DNA from: Hexactinellida sp. DTS-2022
Taxonomy: Eukaryota; Porifera; Hexactinellida
Reading direction: 5' to 3'
DNA: 64,000 nucleotides
NCBI GenBank assembly: GCA_028753945.1
Contig: JAPNXP010000002.1
Location: 1,984,001-2,048,000, forward strand
Position 1 is the stretch's first letter. Each line of letters starts with the position of its first letter. This document shows positions 1 to 11,135 of this stretch, one piece after another. The notes below the pieces were generated by a model that was not told where the DNA came from, searched no databases, and saw nothing but the letters and a program-made list of their open reading frames with translations. A program made the translations under genes and the position numbers.

Positions 1-455
1 TGAAGAGAACGAGAAATACTCTAAAGGATCCAGCTAAGAGGGCAAAACATAATGCATCTGTTGCAGATAAGCTCAAGGATCCAGCTGAGAGGGCAAAACA
101 TAATGCATCTGTTGCAGATAAGCTTAAGGATCCAGCTGAGAGGGTGAAGCATAATGCATCTGTTGCAGATAAGCTTAAGGATTCAGCTGAGAGGGAGAAG
201 CATAATGACGCTATTGCCAAGAAACGTATAGACTCTAAAGAGAAAATGAAACACAACCTAGCTGAGTTAGATAGGTATAGAACTATGCGAGGTGCACTTA
301 AGTCGGTTATTCTCAAGTATCTATCTGAGATAGCTGAAGGTCCCACATTTGTTTGTTCTTGCTGTGGATGTCTCCATTTCAGGAAAACTGTTGTCATTCT
401 TAAAAGAGAAAAACTTGTTTCAACGAATGAGTGCAAACATGATTTCGTCAAACAG
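1..455 (+). pseudogene. Helentron polyprotein, N-terminal exon with 17-residue repeats
   Basis: The frame is open from the window edge (codons begin at base 3) to a splice donor at 456. Residues before about 70 are a highly charged repeat with the 17-residue unit DPAERAKHNASVADKLK, encoded by 51-bp DNA repeats. A more ordinary segment follows with a CSCCGC cluster and a later Cys and His, which could bind metal. Basic, repeat-rich N-termini are common in Helitron polyproteins. The true start is off the window, and an internal ATG at 144 is probably not the initiator. The exon joins in frame to the next one at 603. Confidence 0.7.
27..215 (+). repeat. 51-bp coding tandem repeat, about 3.6 copies
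   Basis: Units begin at 27, 78, 129 and 180 with GATCCAGCT or GATTCAGCT. The period is 51 bp (17 codons), so copy-number change keeps the frame. Confidence 0.9.
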
Positions 456-602
456 GTAATTATATTATACACCTTTGGTATTATTTTAAATATCTTTAAA
501 TATAATAAGATTTAATTATAAATAATTATTGATTAAGTAGGTATTAAATATAATTTTCTGTTAATCTTATTCATTTTAATATCTATAATTATTTCTATTT
601 AG
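456..602 (+). other. Intron in the Helentron gene
   Basis: The sequence starts GTAATT and ends TTTCTATTTAG, is AT-rich and 147 bp long. Removing it joins HDFVKQ to VFLYETVN in one frame. Confidence 0.75.
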
Positions 603-985
603 GTTTTTCTCTATGAGACAGTCAACATGGAGTATGTGTGTAAGACCTGTCTCGTAAATATAAAAGATGGCAGAGTCCTTAAGATAGCGTTATGCCGTGG
701 CTTGTCTTTCCCTGAGATCCCTCCTGAGCTATCTGGTCTGACTGTGATTGAACAGAGACTGGTATCTCCCAGACACGAGTTCATGAACATCAGATCTCTG
801 GGCAGGGAGAGACAGCACGGACTGCATGGAATGGTTGTTAATGTTCCCATAGACGTAGATAAGACTGTTAATCAGTTACCTAGGACGTTCTTACAGTCCC
901 AAACCATTCAGTTACAATTGTTTCGTAAGTTATCGTTCGCGAAACCTTATTTATACGAAACGATAAGACCGAATGTAGTGGAGGC
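603..985 (+). pseudogene. Helentron polyprotein, Cys-rich domain before Rep (DUF6570-like)
   Basis: After the splice acceptor the frame reads VFLYETVNMEYVCKTC and continues through PPELSGLTVIEQRLVSPRHE and HGLHGMVVNVPIDVD to KPYLYETIRPNVVEAY. This block, with a CxxC knuckle and the ELSGLTxIEQ and GxVVNVPxD signatures, is the domain that normally precedes Rep in animal Helitron proteins (the name DUF6570 is from memory). It breaks off at about 980 where the terminal repeats of a MULE begin. The 150-200 residues expected before Rep resumes at 2300 are missing, so the insertion was accompanied or followed by a deletion. Confidence 0.75.
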
Positions 986-989
986 GTAT

Positions 990-1167
990 GCATTAGTGCG
1001 AATTTCTAGAGTTGTCATTAGTGCGAATTTGAAAGGTTGGCATTAGTTCTACTCGAGATTTGGAGAGTTGGCATTAGTTCTACTCGAGATTTAGAGAGTT
1101 GGCATTAGTTCTACTCGAGATTTAGAGAGTTGGCATTAGTTCTACTCGAGATTTAGAGAGTTGGACT
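990..1167. repeat. Terminal 31-bp tandem array of MULE copy 3
   Basis: Units begin at 990, 1014, 1039 and 1070 and continue at 31-bp steps. The repeated core contains CATTAGTTCTACTCGAGATT. Spacing is 24, 25, then 31 bp. Confidence 0.85.
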
Positions 1168-1421
1168 TGATTTTGGGAGAACTCTCTATAAATACATCAA
1201 TTATTAAGAATAATGAAGTAATGATTTTAATGAATAAAGAATAATGAAATAATAACTTGGTGAATAGAAATCGATGAAATACATTACTTGATGAAGAAAT
1301 ATTTTTAAAAAGAGCAATGAAAAGGGCCTACGTAAATAGAAATTGATGAAATATAATTACTTCATGAATAAATAAGTTAAGAAAAAAAGAGTAATGAAAA
1401 GGGGCTACGTAAAGTTGATGG

Positions 1422-1670
1422 TTAATTATATATTTGGAACCTATCCACGATTGTAGAACGGCATGTGGGACAAGTTTGGCCGAGTTCTTCAATCTTGTTA
1501 CTGTATTCACCACAGCAGTTAGCATGTCTGCATGGTAAAAAGATCCAAGTTGAGGTTCTACGGTTCAAACAGATCACACAATTGTGACTTATTGTACTTT
1601 CTGGATTATCCTCCACTTCCAAGTTGTCAGTATCAGTAATATCTTCTGAGTCATCAGCTAGTGTATCCAA
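1422..1670 (-). pseudogene. RING-finger C-terminus of a MULE transposase (copy 3)
   Basis: The minus frame encodes an acidic stretch (DDSEDITDTDNLEVEDN), then a C3HC4-like RING: CVIC, TWIFLPCRHANCC, then TCPTC. This aligns with the C-termini of the transposases at 20679 and 28850, both of which also have an acidic linker before the RING. The sixth ligand is Tyr (GEYS) where the first copy has GDCS, so metal binding is probably damaged. The spacing resembles IAP/MDM2-type RINGs, which act as E3 ubiquitin ligases; that activity here is inference. Everything upstream of the acidic linker is lost. Confidence 0.75.
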
Positions 1671-1680
1671 AATTATTTAC

Positions 1681-2299
1681 GTTTTTACCAATTGTACTAC
1701 TTTCGATTCCTATATATTATAGCTTGAAAGGTTGCATTTTTTATCAATCCCAGCATGAGTGAAATTTGGCATTTTTCTCACTATCTAAGAACGATTCTTT
1801 CAGAGCACTCTTTAATGTATGTGATGCCAATACATATATCACGTGGTAAAAATCCTAAAATATATAGCACGTCACCATAGTGGAACCAGATAAAACATTC
1901 ACATCCAGAAATTTACAAAAAAAAACAATAAATGAAAACCCTCTTGTAGAAATTCACAACAAGGTGATCATAGTCTTTTTTCAATCAACTAGTTCTGCTA
2001 TTACACACTATCTAAATTCTACTCCAAGAATATCTATACAAGAAAACCTATACCAGACATTAGAACGACAGAAAAAATGGACTGTTAATGACCCTAGAGC
2101 TATGGAAATTCACTTGATATTCGGAGAGATAGTTATTCTTTAATTCATACACAAATGCAATTGGGACCGTTATCCGACCGGATAGTTGTTCATATCCGGT
2201 CCCGGCCGGATATCCGGTAATTGGCCGGATACACCGGATACCGGATTAGAACCGGATATCCGGTACAGCCCTAATTTCAATATTATTTTCACTACTTCT
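1681..2299. other. Non-coding insertion debris with a CCGGAT-rich block
   Basis: No gene is recognised. Bases about 2163-2275 are a dense run of CCGGAT and ATCCGG motifs related to the ends of the hAT-type element at 17045-18336. It is probably part of a MITE, but its ends and a target duplication were not found. Confidence 0.5.
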
Positions 2300-2987
2300 A
2301 ATGAGACTTCCCTAGATATGATAGGAGATGTAGCACTAACATCCCTCTGCTGCTTCTCAAGTACAAACTGGTAGAGACAGCTAGTCTTAACAGTGCTATC
2401 AGTATTTGTATGAGAAAAACAAAGTCTACAGACGGACAGGCTATAACTGTGTCTGATGTTCTCAATGATGACAATCTAGAGAGAATGGTTGAGGACGATG
2501 AGGCTTTTAAGTTCTTGAAGCAAGTCCGGTCTATTCCTGCATTCTGGCAGGAGAAACAGAGAGAGCTGATGTCTATGATAAGACAGCTGGGATGTCCCAC
2601 GTTCTTTCTAACTCTGTTGCTGCTGAGACTAAATGGCTAGAGCTGCTAAGAATACTGAAACAGATCCTAGATGACGTTAAGCTGTCTGTTGAAGAGGTTC
2701 TGGAATTCCAGTGGAGCGAGAGAGCAGATCTGATAAGGAGAGATCCTGTCACTTGTGCTAGGTACTTTGATCACCGCTCCAAGGAGCTATTTAAGGTGCT
2801 TCGATCAGAGGTTAGTCCCCTTGGTAAATTGACTGATTACTATTTGAGAATAGAATTTCAGCAAAGAGGGTCCCCACATGTGCATTCGTTACTTTGGGTA
2901 CAAGATGCCCCTAAGTATGACCACAATCCGTTACCTGAAGTAATATAATTTATTGATCGTACTATCTCAGTTAAATTGCCAGATGAG
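2300..2987 (+). pseudogene. Helentron HUH Rep nuclease, first part
   Basis: The frame resumes at RYDRRCSTNIPLLLLKYKLV and runs through RSIPAFWQEKQRELMSMIRQ and LGCPTFFLTL, a hallmark of the Helitron Rep N-terminal region. A single-base shift near 2615 moves the reading to AAETKWLELLRILKQI. The metal-binding HUH motif is intact in GSPHVHSLLWV at about 2870-2900. Rep nicks single-stranded DNA to start and end rolling-circle transposition. An in-frame TAA at 2946-2948 interrupts it. The frame then reads FIDRTISVKLPDE up to a MITE at 2988 and continues exactly after it. Confidence 0.85.
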
Positions 2988-3482
2988 CAGGGGGGGGGTC
3001 AATCGGCAGATTCTTGACCCATAGCCAGGTGGTGGGTCCCATTTTGAAAGGTACATCCATGAAGTACCTGGTACTTCATGGAGCGTACGAATCAATAATA
3101 TTGCGAAATTTTGCAGCAAATTATCAAGAATTTACACTAAGGGTAATTTTTTTAAATCTTATCACACCTAAAGGTGAGAGAATTGCTGACTAATTAAAAT
3201 TGTAAAAAAAATTAAAAAGTGTGTTTTGGGTAAAAATGCTCATAGGAGGACTTCGGGGATCAGATGTAATTAACTTTGTATCAATCCATGCTAATTTGAC
3301 ACAGGTGACAACTCCAGAGTGTCACTTTTGGCAAATACTGAATGGGTGTAGGGGTCCAAAAGCAATAAATTCGTTAAGTACTTGGTACTTCGTGAGGGGG
3401 GGTGGGTGGGTATACCCAAAAAATATATTTTTCCATGAAGTCACCTATGGGTTAGTATTCTTAACATTGACCCCCCCCCCTG
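2988..3482. mobile_element. hAT-like MITE (495 bp) inside Rep
   Basis: The ends are CAGGGGGGGGGTCAAT and its inverted match ATTGACCCCCCCCCCTG. It is flanked by AGATGAG at 2981-2987 and 3483-3489. Removing the element and one AGATGAG joins KLPDE to TSIITEDDIK in frame, so the insertion is precisely defined. The CAGGG ends and a 7-bp (probably originally 8-bp) duplication suggest hAT. Confidence 0.85.
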
Positions 3483-4437
3483 AGATGAGACTAGTATAAT
3501 AACTGAGGATGATATTAAGTTACAGCGACATAAGCACACAAATACATGTTATAAGAAAAAGTCGTTTCGGCGCTGTATGTTTGGTATTCCGTACCCTCCA
3601 ATGGTATCAACTAAAATTCTAGAGCCATTGGAGTTTGATGCCAGTACGGCTACCAAAGAGGAGATAGCTGCTAATGCAGCTCTTAAGGAGACTGCTAAGA
3701 AAATATATACTTTAATTGACACCTATGATAAGAGCGATACTGACTTGGGTAGTGTAACGATACAGGATTTCTTTAATGAACTCTATGTTACCGAAGAGCA
3801 ATACATAACTGCATTGAGATCTTGTATAAATAGACCAACTATATTTCTGAAACGAAATTTGAATGAAATGCGGATCAATGCTCATAATACGACTATTTTG
3901 CATTTATGGAAAGCTAATATGGATCTCCAATACATATTGGATCCATGCTTGTGCTGTTTACGTTATTTCATATATCGGAAAGTCCCAGCGTGGGATGTCT
4001 AAGTTATTCAGAGATGCCTTAATGCATCTGAAAGCAGGCAATGCCACTATTAAAGAGAGACTGAGGGGAATTGCATACAAATTTCAGAGCTGTAGTGAGG
4101 TATCAGCTCAAGAGGTTTCTTACCATCTCAGTCTCCCTCTCTCTAAGTGCAGTAGAGCAAATGTCTTTATTAACACCAATCCTGCTAATAAACGGGTTAG
4201 GATACTCAAGTCCAAACCCGTTCTAATGGGTATGGAACAGGATTCTGTAGATATACTTCTGTCAGGTCTAATTGAGCACTACATGCAACGACCTGACGAG
4301 TTAGAGGAAACATGCCTAGCTGAGTTTGCAGCATGGTATGAATTCCAATCTAGTAAGCGAATATGTAAAATTAATCCCGACTTTGAGGAGGAAAATATGG
4401 AAGCGAGGCAGCGTCCCTGGTCGATAATCCGACACTA
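3483..4437 (+). pseudogene. Helentron HUH Rep nuclease, second part with catalytic Tyr motif
   Basis: Rep continues as DDIKLQRHKHTNTCYKKKSF and CMFGIPYPPM, the Cys/His block that follows the HUH motif in Helitron Rep. RPTIFLKRNLNEMRIN and the catalytic tyrosine block VYVISYIGKS come next, with two Tyr separated by three residues as expected for Y2 HUH nucleases. A frameshift near 3945 lies just before the tyrosines. Downstream, QEVSYHLSLPLSKCSRANVF matches the conserved linker between Rep and helicase. The frame ends at a stop after SIIRH. Confidence 0.85.
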
Positions 4438-6440
4438 ATTCCTCACAATTAGAGTCTCAAAGATACAGGTTTTATGAGACTTCGTTGTAAAGCTAAAATT
4501 ATCCGATTTAGAAGGTATAGTATTATACAGGACGAAGTTAACTTTTATAGAGAACAGTTAATGCTGTTTGTACCGTGGAGAACTGACACTAGTGATACTG
4601 ACAATATCGACTTTAAGTCTATGTATGCTAACAATCTTAGTCTGATTACTCAGAATAGGGAACTATTTGAAAGCAAAGACCAATCCTCAATTGACGCGGC
4701 TATTAATATCCTCGAGGACTTGGACCCTGATGAGCTTAACTTTGATGGAATTGCTATTGAGGAAGTTATGAACAATGAGGGTGCAGTGGTTATTGAGGAT
4801 ACTGACTTCCAGGTAGACAATTCCTGGACTGTAGATCCCAATAGTGACCCCGGAACTAAATCTGTATGAGGATTCTTCAATATTCCTAACATGAATACTG
4901 AGGAGGTATTCCTTGAGATGTGTCGCAGCTTGAACAAGGTTCAGCGTACTGTATTCCTCCACACTCTGCACTGCTTTAAGACTATGAATCAGCTGCCTAT
5001 GTATCTCTATATAGGAGGAGGTGCTGGTGTTGGTAAGAGTACGGTGGTACGAGTCTTATACGGAGGTTTGGTAAGGTTTATGAATTCACTACCTGGCACT
5101 AAGCCTGATGCTATTAAGGTACTGCTAACAGCTCCTACAGGTAAAGCTGCTTTTAATATCCGTGGTATGACACTCCATTCTGCATTTGCTTTACCTGTAA
5201 CGGAGTTTAACGGCGAAATGCCCAACATATCTTCTGATGTTTGTAATACATTAAGAAGTAAGCTAAGCTGTTTGAAAGTTATCATAATAGATGAAATATC
5301 CATGGTTGGTAGTAAAATTTTGTCTCAGGTTAATAAGCGATTGAAAGCTATTATGGACAATTCACTGGACTTTGGTGGTGTCTCCATCATCTGTGTTGGA
5401 GATTTCCATCAGTTACGTCCGGTTAAGGATAGCTATGTCTTTTCTCCAGTGCCAATAATTACGACGGGCTGGTTGGTCCGTACCTTTGGGAAAAATTCTC
5501 ATTTATAGAACAGACGGAAATAATGAGACAAAAAGATGATCAGAAGTTTGCATTAGCATTGAACAATTTTGCTAACTGTTGTTTAACTGAGGATGACACA
5601 AATCTTTTTACCAGTAGAATTATTGCGAAAGATTCTTATGAGAATCTTCTCATAAAATCTATCCATCTGTTTAGTACAAACGCCAGTGTTAATGCTCATA
5701 ACGAGATTGTTCTCAATGCATTAACCACTGAAGGTTTTAGATTTATAGCTATTGATTCTTTAGTAGGAGATACTGCTGGTGGTATTACTGACAAGCTGAG
5801 TAACCTTATTAAACACCTAAAGGTATGTGACACCCAGGGACTACCCTATGTGCTCTTCTTGAAGCTAGGCGCTAGATACCTCATGGCGCTGAATAACGAT
5901 ATACAAGATGGTCTGGTTAATGGAGCTACTGGCCTCTTGAAGAGAATAGTTTATGGAACCAAGATCGATTCTCTGGAACGAGTTCCCTGCATCCTCTGGA
6001 TGGAGTTTGACGATCCTACAGTAGGAAAGGACAAACGAGCGAAGTCTCAGCATCGTTATCTTAGAGATAATGCAATTCCAAGGAACTGGACTCCTATTGG
6101 ATTGGAAACACGACGTTTCCAGAGAGGGAAAGCCGTGAGTTGTTATAAGATAGTTAGGAAGCAGTTTCCTTTCATAGTAGCTGAAGCTCTTACAATTCAT
6201 AAGAGTCAAGGCGATACTTACGACTGTGTTGTAGTCCATATAGAAGTACGTATGCTACGTACTGCGTTATACACCGCGCTCAGTAGGGCTAAATCGCCAT
6301 CTGGTCTGTTTATAGTTGGTAATCTAAAACTAACTAATAAGTTATCAGAAAAAGATCCTGTCCACTTAGAATTTAAGCGGTTAAGAGAACACTGTGCTAT
6401 TATGTGGTCTATTCCACTAACTAGTCCAGATATCTATGTA
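4438..6440 (+). pseudogene. Helentron Pif1-like SF1B helicase
   Basis: KIIRFRRYSIIQDEVNFYRE followed by QLMLFVPWR is the conserved lead-in to the helicase. Walker A is GGGAGVGKST at about 5022-5050, Walker B is IIIDEISMVG and motif III is GDFHQLRPV. After a frameshift near 5490-5520 the C-terminal half gives ALTIHKSQGDTYDCVVVHI and LYTALSRAKSPSGLF, motifs V and VI. Pif1-family helicases move 5'-to-3' and unwind the donor strand during transposition. At least three frame changes occur in this segment (4435-4480, 4865-4890, 5490-5520). A second partial copy lies at 11807-12212. Confidence 0.9.
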
Positions 6441-7240
6441 CACAATGTTCGTTCATTGAACAAACACTGGGAAGATTTGACCGTAAATCCATTCATTGTA
6501 CAATCCCAAGTGTTAATCTTGCATGAGAGATGAGACAATGACTTTAGCATCTAATAACTTTGTTATCCCTGGTCATACTCTCATTGGTAGAATTGATAGT
6601 AGTGCTAGACTTCCTGGTTCTGGTACACACATATACTCCCGAAATCCAGCGGTGTGTAAGTCTTTAGTTGCACACTCAGGCTGTTATAATGGCGCTAGGA
6701 TCGAGATATTGATTCTACAGTTCTATGATCCCATGATAATCGATAAGCCTATCGTGGTAATCTCTATATACCGATCACCACAATCCCCAATGAAGGAATT
6801 TTACTCTGAACTTGATCAGGTTCTATGTAAAATTGATAACTCTGATTCCTTGATAGTTACTGGGGACTTCAATATAGATTTATTTTCGATCTCTTGAGAG
6901 AGATACCCTGGTAAAGTATTTTTCAAATAAAGGGATGATGCAATCTTTGTCTGGAGTATCCACTAACTATGGATCTCAGCTGGATTGTGTATTCACTAAA
7001 AACTTGATCTGTTCATCTGGTTTTTATGAATCATACTTAGTGATCATAAGCCAGTGTTGATTTCTCTTGGAACTGTTGTTAGTGACTGTAGTAATGTGGT
7101 TAATCAACCAATTATATCACATGCTACTAGTCAAGATGATATTATTGATATTGACAAAACACTAAATGATAATACAACCAAGGATATTCAGGATGTAATT
7201 GTTAGTCATGTGTACATCCCTACTCCTGTCTGCCTCCTGT
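6441..7240 (+). pseudogene. EEP (apurinic-like) endonuclease domain of the Helentron
   Basis: Directly after the helicase the polyprotein reads SPDIYVHNVRSLNKHWEDL, then, after a frame change at about 6525, continues to IVVISIYRSPQSPMKEF and LIVTGDFNID. A further shift at about 6895 leads to LSGVSTNYGSQLDCVFT and LSDHKPVLISL. N-V-R-S-L, Y-R-S-P, G-D-F-N-D and S-D-H are the ordered active-site signatures of the endonuclease/exonuclease/phosphatase fold used by non-LTR retrotransposons and Helentrons. A later shift near 7030-7050 and a stop after TPVCLL end the domain. Confidence 0.85.
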
Positions 7241-7250
7241 AGTTGCATAT

Positions 7251-7882
7251 GACAATGCTAATTCATTCACATTTGCGATGAGACAGTCATTAGCACAATG
7301 CATTAATCTACAGAGAATACCTTTAATACCGACTAACTATACTGGGTCTAGAGTCTCAGCTACTGGTTATTATGATTTTATGCGTACAAATGTAAGAGAT
7401 CGGTTTAATTTCAGGATAGTTCCTGTAACAAGTGATGGGAATTGTTTCTTTAGAACATTGTCTCACATAATTTTCGGTGATGAAAGTGAGCATCATAATA
7501 TCCGTAGTTCTCTAATAGACACATTTGAACAGAGTCCTTATGTTGCTGCTCTCTGTGGCATCCAAGGCTATAATGCAGTTACTATTCAGCAACACTTGAG
7601 TAATATGAAGCGTAATTACTCTTGGGGAACTGTGAATGAACTTATTATGTTTGGAATCTAAGCTGGTATTAATGTAAGTTACATTAATGTTGTTAACACA
7701 GATCCTTCTAAGTGGGCAATAACTGATGTGTATACTGAGAATACTCTCGGTAAACCAAGTGATCCAATATATGGTGGGAGATACCTTGTTGTGTTGTTTC
7801 ATAGTATTAATTTCTCTGGATCTTGTTGTAATCATTATGACGCATTGTATCCTGCTAATAATGCTCACAATTCTGTTTATTA
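7251..7882 (+). pseudogene. OTU-like cysteine protease domain of the Helentron
   Basis: The frame contains FRIVPVTSDGNCFFRTLSHI with the catalytic Asp and Cys of OTU proteases (DGNC), then a helical region ending YSWGTVNELIMFGI. A TAA at 7659-7661 interrupts it. The same frame continues AGINVSYINVVNTD and reaches GGRYLVVLFHSINFSGSCCN followed by HYDALYPAN, where HYD carries the catalytic His. OTU proteases remove ubiquitin, and an OTU domain is a known accessory of Helentrons; its role in transposition is unknown. Apart from the stop, the domain looks complete. Confidence 0.85.
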
Positions 7883-7943
7883 AGAATATGTTGATACCTA
7901 TTTATGTATTAGATGCATATTGAGCACATTGGTGCAAAAAGAC

Positions 7944-8625
7944 CCGGCTTGTAGAACAAAGGTCATGAGTGATGACCAGGCTTGTAGAACAAGATGTAAC
8001 ACTTTAATTAGTGTTACATAGAGTCTTACTCTCATGTCACTTGAGTTTTGGCACAAGTGTGTAGTAAGACTGGCTTGTAGAACAAGGATCAGAAAGGCCT
8101 GGCTAGTAGAACAAGTGTGTATCACTTTAATTAGTGTTACACAGTGTCTCTAACACTTGGACATGAACAAGTGTGTAAGAGGACCTGGCTTGTAGAACAG
8201 CGTGTAATTTATGTAGTTACACTGAGTCTTAGCATCAGGTTTGTAGAACAGGCGTGAACACTTTTATTAGTGTTACTCAGAGTCTTATAGCACCTGAGTT
8301 AAGTGTAGTACGTATTTATCGATTTCTGATTATACGTGTAGAGCTTTATTTGTATATTGGAGATGTGTACAATTGATATATTTATCTGGGCTTGGTTCTG
8401 TCCGCTATACTAGTACCTGGTTTAAGTGTATAACATTGTATGTGTATACAAGATACCTAGCTTGAAGTAAGTGTGTTTACACCTGGCTTGTTTGCAAGTG
8501 TGTAGAGAGACCTGGCTTGAGCAATCAAGTGTCTTGTATTTACACCTGGCTTGTCTACAAGTGTGTAGATAGACCTGGCTTGAGAAATCAAGTGTCTAGG
8601 AACACCTGGCTTACGTGATTCAAGT
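7944..8625. repeat. Irregular repeats after the Helentron gene
   Basis: The motif CTTGTAGAACA recurs with short spacers containing TTTAATTAGTGTTACA, and then gives way to CCTGGCTTG...CAAGTGTGTA units. The repeats are imperfect and of variable spacing. Their position just after the OTU stop suggests the Helentron 3' tail; many Helentrons carry subterminal repeats. Confidence 0.75.
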
Positions 8626-8640
8626 AGGTATGCTAAACGG

Positions 8641-9666
8641 GTTTGTAATAGTATAGAGTGTAGAACTCATTGGTTTTTTTCCAAATTTTGATTGAATTCT
8701 CTTGAGAATTGATTTTGGGAAAATCGGGGAAAGGTACTGAGGTGTGACCCAAGTGCACCCACTGATTGTTATCAGCAGCCCTGAGGGACCGAATTGAAAT
8801 TCTTCATAGATTTAAAGCAGTATTCTGTAATTATATTGTATATGGGGGAAATTGTGGATGATGAATTCAAGTAATGCATCTTAATTTAGGTTAAATTATT
8901 AGTTGATAATGAATTAAGATGGTATTGCTAATATCAACGAATAAACTTATTGCACAATACGTATATGATAATGTAACATTCCGCCTATGCGGAGAAAAAT
9001 CTAAAATTACAGCTGTGCATACAACATGTCTATAATTATTTTTCTCCGTAGACGGTGCGCCAGAGCTTTATAGTTGATGGGCTGTGACTTTGCATGTTGG
9101 TGCGATGGGACCGTCTAATTTGCACCTGGGGTTACGATTTTACACCTTTCAAAATTTGTCTGGTGCATAACTCAAAGAATCTTTTACTAAACCCCTAATT
9201 TTTATTTCACCATTGGATTCACCATAATATTCTGCGTCTGATAGGAAAAGAAAATTTTGAATAATGGGTTTAATTTCTGCCATAAATGGGGGTTAAAATT
9301 TCTTTGTTTACTCACACTTCAATTTCAGTAAACTGGTAGGTAAATATATTTCTATCGTTTCAACTTGCGATAAATATATTGATTTAACTTATAAATTCCA
9401 GCTGGCATCTATTTAATTGTAGTGTTACTATACAATGGATAAAATAATATAATATAAGGAATTTGTTGACTCAACTCAACCAACCGTGGATAACATTGCT
9501 AAAAAAATAACTAATAATATAACTTATTATCAATACATAATGAATGAATGGCAATAAACTCAAGATGGTTATGATAGAAACAAACTTCAAATTTATCTAC
9601 CGTTCCTTGTGACTCGGACCAATCAACAAATGGTTCTTGACAACTTGAGGCATTGATAACTTGGCG
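8641..9666. other. Non-coding; contains one end of a dispersed repeat
   Basis: No gene is seen. A small palindrome occurs near 8665-8725 (CAAAATT/AATTTTG type). Bases about 9040-9150 (CTCCGTAGACGGT... to CACCTGGGGTTACGATTTT) match, inverted, 12605-12765 and 59945-60055, so this is one edge of a repeated element of the family described at 48540-50940. Confidence 0.6.
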
Positions 9667-9797
9667 AAAAAAAATCCAAAATTGCAGCCTGTGCCGACAG
9701 CATGTTCCTTTGGAGGCACTATCAATAAATCACAATCAAAATATAGTGCCACCAAAGGAACATGCGTCGGCACATGCTGCAATTTTGGATTTTTTTT
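9667..9797. mobile_element. Palindromic MITE, copy 1
   Basis: The arms read AAATCCAAAATTGCAGC...GTGCCGAC...GCATGTTCCTTTGG and fold on a short centre. Close copies are at 49697-49803, 50808-50938 and 58371-58503. This copy has a shortened right arm (CACATGCTGC for CACAGGCTGC). Confidence 0.8.
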
Positions 9798-11135
9798 GTT
9801 TGCTTGTTTGTTTGTTTTCCCGATTATATTAGAGTGATAGATCGATATAGAACGGATTTATTGTTGAGATAGAGACTCACTTCCAATGTTATGAGAAGTA
9901 ACCATGTATACTGAATCCGATTTTCGTATTTACAAATTCCATTTTGAATCATAGCTGAACAACCAACCTCAGAACAACTATGAGAGATGAGAGACTTGCG
10001 GACTTTGGGCGATTCAAAGAAAAGGGCCATCGCTTGAATTAGAGGAATTTCTGTATAAAAACTAGAATTGAATCCAGAGAAGGTCGAATTTTATCACTTC
10101 AATATATTATAAAGTACAGTAGTGAAAAGAGTTTCACTACTGTACTAATAGAATGCTTAGACATCATTAGCTTAATAGTAATTAAATGGAGGGAAGAAAA
10201 GTTTGGTCAGAGGTAGGGCCAGAGTATCTCAAGGGGCAAGGGTGTAGATCTGGGGAGGCTAGGGGTGTTAAATCCTCCAAGATTTTATATAAACAACACG
10301 TAAACTATATACCCGTACTATTATATCACTCCGCATGCGGTGTTAGCCCCATCTACAGCCCTGAAAGGGTGCCATGGTCCTAGCTAGCTCCCCTTTGGTG
10401 CGCTTTTTTGATGCAGGTTTTATTGTCTAATTAGTGTAAATCGGTCAATGTAGTTCGAATTATTGTGTGGACTGGAGTAAATGCGTCTCATACCATATAG
10501 ATACTTAATAAAAACATTAAGGTCCATTTGATTCAAGAACAAAAGATACATATGTTACAACATCCAATATTTTGACGATATTGTGAGTAAAATGAGTGAA
10601 AATAGTAATGAAATGTTGGTTGGGACTGAAAGAGCTAATCATTTACCTAGAAGCAGGATCGGAATCGCCTCTCTTTGGGGTGGTGCCATTAAGTGACTAG
10701 GGGGGGGGGGGCGGTTGCATTTAGAAATTGCTATAAGGGGGGTTGTGGTTTCTAAAACATCGCATCGCCAGCTTGGGGTCTGGGAGAGCAGTTAGCTCCC
10801 CAGTTGGGTCCAGGCCAGGGCGAAGCCCTTGGAAGCCAGATACAATGCTACTAGTACTATTCACCCAAATTTCAATACCTACGTACAAGTGCGATACTAG
10901 ATTATTCGAGGGTATTAATACAAAATGTGAGCATGCGGAAATTGAAACACCAATAATATACAATTCAACAACAAATCCAAATGTCAGATATATCACAAAA
11001 GTTAACCTAGCTGGCGAGCCTCCCCCTAGCTACTGGCCTGACACAAGGACGAATAAATGGGGGAGCATGTGCATTGCACAATGGAACTATGGCCGGTCCA
11101 AGCCTGCCTAGAAGTAGTACTAGTACAAAGACATG
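9798..11135. other. Non-coding stretch with G-rich patches
   Basis: No gene recognised. Open frames here (for example 10743-11111) have no familiar motifs and overlap G-rich sequence. Bases 10700-10860 have runs of G and a GGGCGAAGCCC-like palindrome resembling the interiors of the G/C-rich MITEs at 22812 and 52727, but no paired ends were found. Confidence 0.4.

Larger units (their letters stand above)
979..1680 (-). mobile_element. MULE-RING copy 3, remnant inside the Helentron
   Basis: The left edge has the same layout as the two complete MULEs at 20070 and 28488: GCATTAG at 990, a second unit at 1014 (24 bp on), a third at 1039 (25 bp on), then 31-bp units. Reading towards this edge on the minus strand is a RING finger homologous to the C-terminus of the other two transposases. 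The rest of the transposase and the right end are gone. No target duplication can be recovered. Confidence 0.7.
1..8640 (+). mobile_element. Helentron-type Helitron, decayed, 5' end outside window
   Basis: A single plus-strand coding succession can be followed across frameshifts, stops and two insertions: repeat-rich N-terminus, Cys-rich domain, HUH Rep, SF1B/Pif1-like helicase, endonuclease-exonuclease-phosphatase (EEP) domain, OTU protease. Rep plus helicase defines Helitrons, which move by rolling-circle replication. A C-terminal EEP domain and an OTU domain are known of the Helentron branch. The 5' end lies before base 1. The 3' end is not fixed; I place it after the repeat-rich tail that follows the OTU domain. 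At least five frameshifts and several stops make this a dead copy. Confidence 0.85.

Noticed and set aside
4650-5303. Minus-strand frames opposite the helicase
   Set aside because: They are antisense shadows; the plus strand has helicase motifs in order.
9597-9782. Minus-strand frame, and the similar one at 50713-50922
   Set aside because: Both translate the palindromic MITE; the shared peptide is a repeat artefact.
10743-11111. A 122-codon plus-strand frame
   Set aside because: It has no motif, overlaps an equally long minus-strand frame and starts in G-rich repeat-like sequence.
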